In this document: one piece after another, positions 57,949 to 64,000 of the stretch
Position numbering within the stretch: position 1 is the first letter of the stretch
Layout: each line of letters opens with the position of its first letter
Source of the DNA: Rickettsia rickettsii
Lineage (GTDB): Bacteria; Pseudomonadota; Alphaproteobacteria; Rickettsiales; Rickettsiaceae
Direction: 5' to 3'
DNA: 64,000 bases
Assembly: GCF_001951015.1 (NCBI RefSeq)
Contig: NZ_CP018914.1
Span: 1,014,001-1,078,000, forward strand
The notes under the pieces: generated by a model
The model's input: the letters and a program-made list of their open reading frames with translations, nothing else
Database searches by the model: none
Told to the model about the DNA's origin: nothing
Position numbers and translations under genes: made by a program

Positions 57949-59190
57949 TTACCTATTACGGTTAAATAATATGGTCATAGAATAAGCAAGTACGGCAAAC
58001 ATGCAAAGATATAAAATCGGGAATAGGTTAAAATCAAATGATTTTATTACCTTTGCACAAATATAATTAGCAGTACCGGACATTAACATTGAGCCGATAT
58101 TATGTCCTAAACTTATAACACGATAGCGTTCTTTAACTACAAAAGACTTAATAACTATACTATGAGCAAGAGAATTAAAAGGTGCAACTGATGCAGCTAA
58201 CATTAAACTAGCTGCAAGCCCTAAATTAGTCATTTGATATTTTACTGCTATCACAAAAAATACACTTGCTGTAATAGTACATATAAATGCGATTTTTAAT
58301 ACTGAATTAGCTCCTAAGCGATCGGCAATAAAACCGGCAATCGGCATGCAAACAGCAAAACATATTACTATTAAGACCGAAAAAGCACTCATAATAATAC
58401 CGACTGAAGGTAATACGATCGGTAAATATTGCTTCATAAAGATGATCGCAATTTGATATGTTGCTCCAAAACCTCCGGCTAAAAATATTAACCGTGCAAT
58501 ATTTTTCCATTGCTTTTTAATTATAGAGCTAAGTTTTTCAATAGAATCTTGGCTATAGTGTGCTTTTTTAAACTCCGGTGTTTCATCAAATTTCCGGCGA
58601 TAATAAAGAGTTATTAATGCAAATGGTAAACTTAGTAAAAACGGAATACGCCAACTCCACTCCGGAAAAATATGAGAATTAAAGAAATTAGTTGCACCGA
58701 TTCCGCATAATAAACCCATTACTCCTGTACATCTAGTGATTGCCGAGGCAGTAAATCGGTATTTTGCTCCTAAATGTTCAATAACATAAATCGCTGCACC
58801 GTCATATTCCCCTCCAATAAAAATACCTTGCATGAAGCGACATAAAATTAAAATTATTGTACTCCAAACTCCTATCGAGGAATAATCAGGCAATAAACCT
58901 ATTATTAAGGTAGGGATTACAATACCGATAATCGTAAAACTTAAGGCTTTTTTTCGACCGTATATATCCCCTATACGTCCAAAAATATAAGCACCCATAG
59001 GCTTTGATAAATATGCTGCTGCATAAACGGCAAAAACATTTACAAGCTTTGTTAATAGATCAGTACTGACTGAAAAGAATTTATCAGCGATAATTGCCGC
59101 TGAAAAACCATATAAACTATAGTCGTAATATTCAATAATAGTGCCTAAAAAAGCACCGAGAACTTTATTGCGTGATTTTGTTTGTTTCAT
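57949..59190 (-). CDS. proP: MFS transporter of the ProP (proline/betaine) type
   Basis: A 413-residue transporter with 12 membrane helices. The start KQTKSRNKVLGAFLGTIIEY is followed by YYDYSLYGFSAAIIADKFF, the typical ProP N-terminus. KPMGAYIFGRIGDIYGRKKA is the MFS loop motif and ILCRFMQGIFIGGEYDGAAI is the metabolite:H+ symporter motif. Rickettsia genomes carry many such paralogues; the substrate here is unknown. I start it at the ATG at 59190; an upstream frame to 59256 runs into a repeat and lacks family similarity. Confidence 0.88.
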   Translation of the reverse strand: MKQTKSRNKVLGAFLGTIIEYYDYSLYGFSAAIIADKFFSVSTDLLTKLVNVFAVYAAAYLSKPMGAYIFGRIGDIYGRKKALSFTIIGIVIPTLIIGLLPDYSSIGVWSTIILILCRFMQGIFIGGEYDGAAIYVIEHLGAKYRFTASAITRCTGVMGLLCGIGATNFFNSHIFPEWSWRIPFLLSLPFALITLYYRRKFDETPEFKKAHYSQDSIEKLSSIIKKQWKNIARLIFLAGGFGATYQIAIIFMKQYLPIVLPSVGIIMSAFSVLIVICFAVCMPIAGFIADRLGANSVLKIAFICTITASVFFVIAVKYQMTNLGLAASLMLAASVAPFNSLAHSIVIKSFVVKERYRVISLGHNIGSMLMSGTANYICAKVIKSFDFNLFPILYLCMFAVLAYSMTILFNRNR

Positions 59191-59217
59191 TTTAAAGGTA
59201 TACTGTGAGTAAACGAA

Positions 59218-59352
59218 AAGTAGGTAGACGACGAAGTTTAATTTGGAAAAGAGCAAGGCGTCTTGAAGCTGATAACCGCAGTGTACATACTAGTACGTGA
59301 GGATTATCAGCAAAAGACAACGTAGCCAATTTTTCAAATTAAACGAGTATAC
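59218..59352. repeat. Palindromic repeat (GAAGTTTAATTTG family)
   Basis: CGACGAAGTTTAATTTGG and CCAATTTTTCAAATTAAACG are the inverted ends. The core includes AGCTGATAACCGCAGTGTAC and TAGTACGTGAGGATTATCAG, which can fold on itself. The interrupted copy at 23706 shares both ends. Confidence 0.8.
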
Positions 59353-59517
59353 ATGACCGCTTTGGCCGTTACTTAAAATCCTTCAAAGACCTTTATGTAA
59401 AGGTGGACTTCATATATCTAAACTGAATTAGTATTAGACAGGGACGATGTCCTAAAAGTTAGTGGTAGTCCTAGGTTAATATTAAGCTCACGAACCAAGC
59501 AGCTAAGAGCTAATATA
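59353..59517 (-). ncRNA. ssrS: Probable 6S RNA
   Basis: The 165 bases directly after zapA are non-coding, less AT-rich than nearby gaps and can fold into a long rod. On the minus strand TTAGCTCTTAGCTGCTTGG lies near the 5' end and ACCTTTACATAAAGGTC near the 3' end is a small perfect hairpin. In many proteobacteria ssrS lies next to zapA, and 6S RNA is known in Rickettsia. The call rests on position and folding, not on a model match, and the ends are approximate. Confidence 0.55.
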
Positions 59518-59835
59518 TCACTTTCCCATTTTACGTGCAAGGTTTTCTAGGTAACCTGCTATAGTAGTTAAGGTTTCTGCGAATTTTTCTTCGTCGGGAT
59601 GATTGTTTTGAAGACCATTTTTATTAAGTTTTTCTGTGAGACTAGCTATTTCAGCTTGTGCATTAAGTAATGCCATAACTAATAATAGCTCAAAAGAGGC
59701 TGTGGGACTACCAAGTTTAATTTCCGCTATTTTATCATTCAATTTATTCGCTAAAGATAGTAATTCTTCCTCATCTCCATTATTACAATATAATTGAAAA
59801 CTCTTGTTATTTAATGTTACCGTAACAATTGACAT
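59518..59835 (-). CDS. zapA: Cell division protein ZapA
   Basis: ZapA bundles FtsZ filaments at the division site. The 105 residues begin MSIVTVTLNNKSFQLYCNNG and continue DEEELLSLANKLNDKIAEIK, matching the N-terminal beta-hairpin and helix, followed by LLLVMALLNAQAEIASLTEK, a dimer-forming helix. It follows the coiled-coil gene by two bases and precedes the probable 6S RNA. Confidence 0.92.
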   Translation of the reverse strand: MSIVTVTLNNKSFQLYCNNGDEEELLSLANKLNDKIAEIKLGSPTASFELLLVMALLNAQAEIASLTEKLNKNGLQNNHPDEEKFAETLTTIAGYLENLARKMGK

Positions 59836-59837
59836 AA

Positions 59838-60185
59838 TTATTTTTGCTGTTTTTTTATTTCTTCAAGTTCATTAATATAAATGTTAATTTGATCTAGCAT
59901 TATTATATAATTATCTTTTAATGCTTTATTTTCGTTTTGTAATTTTTGAACTTCATTTTGATTATTTACAAGCATACTCAACAAATCATCGAGTTTATGT
60001 TCTACTTCTTCCATTAATTTCTTTAGACTGCTTACATAACTTGCTTCTAAAGGTAATTTGTACGTCGATCCCGTACTCGCATCCTCACGTCCGTCTATGT
60101 ACGCTGCGGTGCCGCGTTCCGTGTCTCCTTCAAATGCCTCTTTATTAGCTTCATTCTGTAAGCAGTCTAATATTTCATTATCCAT
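59838..60185 (-). CDS. Coiled-coil protein with an in-frame RPE-1 insertion (DUF4164-like)
   Basis: A 115-residue protein placed directly before zapA, where alphaproteobacteria usually have a DUF4164 coiled-coil gene. Residues 49-115 ([20 protein letters not shown] onward) form an uninterrupted coiled coil. Residues about 17-46 ([20 protein letters not shown] and GSTYKLPL) are not native: they are the translation of an RPE-1 palindrome, the same peptide type seen in other rickettsial genes with this insertion. The frame is preserved. It may assist ZapA or FtsZ; that is inference. Confidence 0.75.
   Translation of the reverse strand: MDNEILDCLQNEANKEAFEGDTERGTAAYIDGREDASTGSTYKLPLEASYVSSLKKLMEEVEHKLDDLLSMLVNNQNEVQKLQNENKALKDNYIIMLDQINIYINELEEIKKQQK
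60047..60135. repeat. RPE-1-type palindromic element inside a coding gene
   Basis: Read on the minus strand it runs from ATTTGAAGGAGACACGGAAC to GGGATCGACGTACAAATTAC and matches the copy in the ssrA spacer (24161-24252). It is in frame and adds about 30 residues to the host protein. Confidence 0.9.
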
Positions 60186-60191
60186 TTTCGT

Positions 60192-60545
60192 TTAAGCGTT
60201 AATTATGAATGGATGACTTACAATAATAATTGATAACATTATAATAGATATAAGTACTAATTGTTTTTTACGTTTATAATTTATCACCGTAGCTCTTTTA
60301 TTATTTAATAATTTTTCGGTTTCATCCTGTTTAGTAGCTTCTATCTGCTCTGCATTTCTATCTTTTACATTAAGATAATCCAAGTATAATTTTAAGTAAC
60401 CTCTTACGTATACTTCTCCCGGTAAAACATCAAAATCACCCTCTTCTAAAGCTACTAAATATTTTTTTCTAATTTTTAAATCACTAGATACCTGATTTAA
60501 AGTTTTACCTGAATCTAACCTAATTTGCTTAAGCATTGACGACAT
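60192..60545 (-). CDS. RodZ-like HTH membrane protein, short form
   Basis: The 117 residues have an N-terminal HTH_25 domain (LKQIRLDSGKTLNQVSSDLK, IRKKYLVALEEGDFDVLPGE, VYVRGYLKLYLDYLNV) as in RodZ, which links MreB to the membrane, and a single membrane helix at 94-112 (QLVLISIIMLSIIIVSHPF). The protein ends immediately after the helix, so the periplasmic domain of typical RodZ is missing. It lies between gdh (3-base gap) and the coiled-coil gene (6-base gap), in one operon. Confidence 0.85.
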   Translation of the reverse strand: MSSMLKQIRLDSGKTLNQVSSDLKIRKKYLVALEEGDFDVLPGEVYVRGYLKLYLDYLNVKDRNAEQIEATKQDETEKLLNNKRATVINYKRKKQLVLISIIMLSIIIVSHPFIINA

Positions 60546-60548
60546 AAT

Positions 60549-63500
60549 TTACTCAAGTTTTTGTAAGAATATTTCAAATTTCTTGTTTGCTAAAATAATT
60601 ATATTTAAGTCTATAGTTTCTTGAGCTTTAATTTCTTTAATAAAATCAAGCAAATTTCTAACTAAGTTATTATTATAATTATCAATCCATAAATCTAAAT
60701 CAATAGTTGTTTTAGATTTATTAATTATTTTTATTAATAATCTACGTTGTTTGTCATATAAATCATCTTTTAGCGATTGAATACCTAAGCGACGCCAAAA
60801 TGAATCGTTCAATTGCTTATCACAAGCTTTACGTAACCAATCAAGACTAAACATATCACTTATAACAAAATAAGCTTTTGCTATCTCTTTATTATTCCCT
60901 GAAGTCTGTTGTGTTACATATATAATGTCAAATACTGAAATTAAATTGTCAAATGTAGCGATAGTAGCAGCCAATGATTCCTCTACCCCGCTAGTGGTAT
61001 AATAATTTAATTTTTCTTCAAATCTTATTTTAGTTTCTCCGACTAATAAAGTATCTACCGTTTTTCTTAAGTTTTGTGCAGGAACTCTAAACTCTTCTAT
61101 AGTTTCACTAATATTAATAGGATGTTTTAAATTTTTAATAAACCACGAAATACCTCGACGCATTAATTTCGTTATTTCGGTAAACATGTCGATTTTTACA
61201 TTGTAATCAATATTAGTAGGTAGCTTACTTATCGTTTCCCATATATCATCAAGATCAAAAATTTCACAAATAATGGTATATGACCTTATTATATCACAAA
61301 GAGGAGCCCCAATCTCACGCTTTACAATACTAATAAGCGGTCCTCCAAGCTGATTCATTATTTTATTTATAGTAACAGTTTTAATAATCTCATGTTTAAG
61401 TGGATGAGATAAAATTTCATTACGAAACTTTTTTTGCATCATTTCAGGAAAATAATCTATAAGATATGCATCAAAATATTTATCATGGGAAAAAGTAGAA
61501 TTAATTAACTCATGATAAGCAGATCTCTTACTATATGATAGCAATATGCAAAGCTCAGGACGAGTTAATACTTCACCGCTAATAGCTCTGCTATTCAATT
61601 CTTCTGCACTAGGCAAGAATTCATTTTCCCGCTCTAATACTTTTTCTTCTTCTAAAATATCTATAAATTGACTAAGTATATTAACAGTTAAAGTAGGAGA
61701 TAGTTGCATAATTGTTATTGCTTCGGTTTGCTTATAATTATCAAGTAATACTAACTCCTCAACTTGCTTTGTCATATCGTTTAGAAGTTTATTACGTTCT
61801 TCTAAAGTAATTTTTCCTGAGGTTATCGCACTACTTAAAGCAATCTTGATATTTACCTCATGATCGGAGCAATCAACACCTGCTGAATTATCAATAAAGT
61901 CAGCATTTATGCGCCCGCCTTTTTTAGCATATTCAACTCTACCTCTCTGTGATACCCCAACATTACCGCCTTCTGCTATAACTTTTGCTCTAATTTCTTC
62001 ACCGTTACATCTAAGGTTATCATTTGCTTTATCACCGATTTCTAAATTATTTTCCGTTTTAGCTTTGATATAAGTGCCTATTCCACCATTCCACAATAAA
62101 TCAACATCTGCTTTTAAAATAGCTTTAATTAATTCTTCCGGTGATAATTCATTATCATTTATATCAAGTAATTTTTTAATTTCCGGCGATAATTTTATTA
62201 ATTTACTACTGCGTTCAAATACTTTGCCTCCTTTAGAAATAAGCTTAGAATCATAATCAGACCAATTAGACCCCTTTAAATTAAATAAACGCAAACGCTC
62301 ATTAAAACTTGATAAAGGATCAGGAGTAGGATCAATAAATATATGTTTATGATTAAAGGCAGCAACTAACTTAATAGTCTCTGATCTGAGCATACCGTTA
62401 CCGAACACATCTCCCGACATATCTCCTATACCTACGACGGTAATAGGGTCTTTTTGGACATCTAACCCTAAAGTTTTAAAGTGGTTAGTTACGGAAATCC
62501 AAGCTCCTTTGGAAGTAATAGCCATTTTTTTATGATCGTAACCTGCAGAACCACCGGAAGCAAAAGCATCATCAAGCCAGTAATTATATTCTCTTGCCAC
62601 ACTATTAGCATAATCCGAAAATGAGGCTGTACCTTTATCGGCAGCAACCACTAAATAAGGATCTTCTTTATCATAAATAATAACGTCTTTTGGATGTACT
62701 ACTTTACCGTCAATGATATTATCAGTTATGTCTAATAAACCTCTAAGGAAATTCTTATAGCATTCTACCACTTTTTCCATATATTCATCACGAGTAAGCC
62801 CTTCCTCAGTAAAATGAACATAAAATCCGCCTTTAGAACCGACAGGGACAATAACAGAATTCTTAGTCATTTGTGCTTTCATAAGCCCAAGGACCTCAAG
62901 CCTATAATCTTCTGCTCTATCCGACCATCTAAGCCCTCCGCGTGATACGGGCCCGCCTCTTAAATGCACAGCTTCAAAATTTCTAGAATAAACAAATGCT
63001 TCGGCAAACGGAACAGGTTTAGGTAAATCCGGTACTTTTGAAGAATCAAACTTAAATGAAAAAATATGTTTATGTGGTTGATAGTAATTTGTTCTAGTAA
63101 TAGCATTAACTATACCAAGCATATTACGTAGTACTTTATCTTCACTACTCATCTCAACGGTTACTAAGTAATTATTTAGTTTATCTTTAATTACGTCACA
63201 ATTATTATCCGAATGTTTAGGATTAAATTTTATATCAAATAGATTTACCAACATTTTTGTATATTCGGGATGTTTAAGTAACGTTAACTGTACATAGCCT
63301 TTACCGTAACTAAATCCCGTTTGATGTAAATATCTTGTTAAAGCTTTGACGAGTTTAACTTGCTTCCAATTAAAACCGGCAAGCACTATTAATTTACTTA
63401 AAGAATCATTAGCAAGCATCCCAAGTGCCATTTTGTCTAAAGCTTCTTCAACATTTATTTTTAATTCGGTAATATTATCCTTTACAGGTACAATAGAAGT

Positions 63501-64000
63501 TAAGATAAAATTATATATCCAGCTTTCTTTGATTTCGAGAGCCTCCTTAATTGCAAAAGTTTGTTCATCAATTGCTTTAAAACCTAAATTTTCTATTGGC
63601 GGCAATATGTTAGAAAGTGCAAGTTTTACTTTTGGACTATATATTTTTAAGTAAAATTCCGTTTCATTTACAGACACTAGATTAAACATACATTTTTGTG
63701 ACTTACTTGCTTCCGTTAGATATTCAATATCTACTAAAGCTATTTCCGGAGAAAATTTTTGCCGATAATCTGCCGAAAAAACATTATCAAAAAGCTTTAA
63801 ATTAATACCTGCTTGATACTCGCCGAATTTTTTAGAAAACTTAAAATAAAAATCTTCACTCCAACATGTAGAGATACGATCTAAATCTTGCTGTATTATT
63901 TCTGCTTCAAAATTTATTTTATGTTCCCCTTGTGCTTCAAGCGTTACAAAAAGATAAGAAAAATTACCGGCTACTTCGGTGATATAGTTGGATAAAATTT
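60549..64000 (-). CDS. gdhB: NAD-specific glutamate dehydrogenase, large type (5' end outside window)
   Basis: Oxidises glutamate to 2-oxoglutarate, the main carbon and energy entry for Rickettsia in the host cytosol. The reading frame is open through the window edge at 64000, so it starts outside; about 1150 codons are seen. The catalytic core shows LRGGPVSRGGLRWSDRAEDY, LEVLGLMKAQMTKNSVIVPV and GSKGGFYVHF, then the nucleotide-binding VVAADKGTASFSDYANSVAR and VVGIGDMSGDVFGNGMLRSE. AEGGNVGVSQRGRVEYAKKG follows, and a long helical C-terminal domain. This is the 180 kDa class GDH of about 1600 residues. It heads the gdh-RodZ-coiled coil-zapA series. Confidence 0.95.
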   Translation of the reverse strand, partial: ILSNYITEVAGNFSYLFVTLEAQGEHKINFEAEIIQQDLDRISTCWSEDFYFKFSKKFGEYQAGINLKLFDNVFSADYRQKFSPEIALVDIEYLTEASKSQKCMFNLVSVNETEFYLKIYSPKVKLALSNILPPIENLGFKAIDEQTFAIKEALEIKESWIYNFILTSIVPVKDNITELKINVEEALDKMALGMLANDSLSKLIVLAGFNWKQVKLVKALTRYLHQTGFSYGKGYVQLTLLKHPEYTKMLVNLFDIKFNPKHSDNNCDVIKDKLNNYLVTVEMSSEDKVLRNMLGIVNAITRTNYYQPHKHIFSFKFDSSKVPDLPKPVPFAEAFVYSRNFEAVHLRGGPVSRGGLRWSDRAEDYRLEVLGLMKAQMTKNSVIVPVGSKGGFYVHFTEEGLTRDEYMEKVVECYKNFLRGLLDITDNIIDGKVVHPKDVIIYDKEDPYLVVAADKGTASFSDYANSVAREYNYWLDDAFASGGSAGYDHKKMAITSKGAWISVTNHFKTLGLDVQKDPITVVGIGDMSGDVFGNGMLRSETIKLVAAFNHKHIFIDPTPDPLSSFNERLRLFNLKGSNWSDYDSKLISKGGKVFERSSKLIKLSPEIKKLLDINDNELSPEELIKAILKADVDLLWNGGIGTYIKAKTENNLEIGDKANDNLRCNGEEIRAKVIAEGGNVGVSQRGRVEYAKKGGRINADFIDNSAGVDCSDHEVNIKIALSSAITSGKITLEERNKLLNDMTKQVEELVLLDNYKQTEAITIMQLSPTLTVNILSQFIDILEEEKVLERENEFLPSAEELNSRAISGEVLTRPELCILLSYSKRSAYHELINSTFSHDKYFDAYLIDYFPEMMQKKFRNEILSHPLKHEIIKTVTINKIMNQLGGPLISIVKREIGAPLCDIIRSYTIICEIFDLDDIWETISKLPTNIDYNVKIDMFTEITKLMRRGISWFIKNLKHPINISETIEEFRVPAQNLRKTVDTLLVGETKIRFEEKLNYYTTSGVEESLAATIATFDNLISVFDIIYVTQQTSGNNKEIAKAYFVISDMFSLDWLRKACDKQLNDSFWRRLGIQSLKDDLYDKQRRLLIKIINKSKTTIDLDLWIDNYNNNLVRNLLDFIKEIKAQETIDLNIIILANKKFEIFLQKLE

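Noticed and set aside
59191-59256. A 22-residue N-terminal extension of the MFS transporter
   Set aside because: It runs into the palindromic repeat and precedes the typical ProP-type start at 59190.
63346-63654. A plus-strand open frame of 102 codons
   Set aside because: It lies wholly opposite the glutamate dehydrogenase coding sequence and shows no family pattern.

Overview
The window is chromosome from an obligate intracellular alphaproteobacterium of the genus Rickettsia, very probably a spotted fever group species. It opens with a full-length rOmpB (Sca5) autotransporter gene of 1654 codons. It also carries a Tlc-type nucleotide translocase, tlyC, a two-piece permuted tmRNA, AT-rich intergenic DNA, several families of Rickettsia palindromic repeats, and many decaying pseudogenes. 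I cannot name the species from the sequence alone.

Layout. 1-9.7 kb: ompB, a RelA/SpoT synthetase-domain gene, nagZ, a MerR-type regulator, an HU/IHF-like protein, a secreted coiled-coil protein with a dead relative beside it, and bcp. 9.8-13.3 kb: an envelope operon on the minus strand (rlmJ, an M23 lipoprotein peptidase, lpxK, lpxL). 13.3-17.4 kb: ligA and tgt separated by remnants of toxin-antitoxin and RhuM genes. 17.5-21.9 kb: an accessory graveyard (SpoT hydrolase remnant, ProP-like transporter remnant, small membrane proteins, frameshifted DUF883-like pair). 22-29.9 kb: sspB-rnhA-NDUFA12-mlaD, ssrA, then lpxI-coaE-dnaQ, SURF1 and an AddA-like helicase. 30-38.2 kb: fabD and tRNA-Ser(GCU) among further wrecks, including an SF1 helicase and a PHA synthase. 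38.3-47.3 kb: tlc, a Nudix hydrolase, tlyC, ybeY, a dead MazEF pair, lipA-glyA, an esterase, a CGFS glutaredoxin and nth. 47.3-50 kb: more remnants and an entericidin-like lipoprotein. 50.1-55.3 kb: rsmI, an LppC/LpoA-like lipoprotein, tatA, pgpA, rplU-rpmA and lysC. 55.6-64 kb: an HTH protein, a broken metallo-beta-lactamase-fold gene, an MFS transporter, and the cluster gdh-(RodZ-like)-(coiled coil)-zapA followed by a probable 6S RNA.

How the genes fit together. Intact genes serve lipid A assembly (lpxI, lpxK, lpxL), peptidoglycan growth and recycling (M23 peptidase, LppC-like protein, NagZ, LysC as the entry to diaminopimelate), outer-membrane lipid homeostasis (MlaD), translation and its rescue (L21, L27, RsmI, RlmJ, YbeY, Tgt, tmRNA, SspB), DNA maintenance (LigA, DnaQ, Nth, RNase HI) and nutrition from the host cytosol (Tlc, MFS transporter, glutamate dehydrogenase).

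The most distinctive signals are not conventional genes. One repeat is interrupted by another near 23.7-23.9 kb. The same RPE-1-type palindrome lies in the spacer between the two tmRNA pieces and also in frame inside a protein gene 36 kb away. Other repeats supply the last codons of otherwise normal proteins. At least three toxin-antitoxin loci are dead, and several lost reading frames are broken at tryptophan positions. I found no CRISPR array, prophage or intact novel multi-gene defence system.
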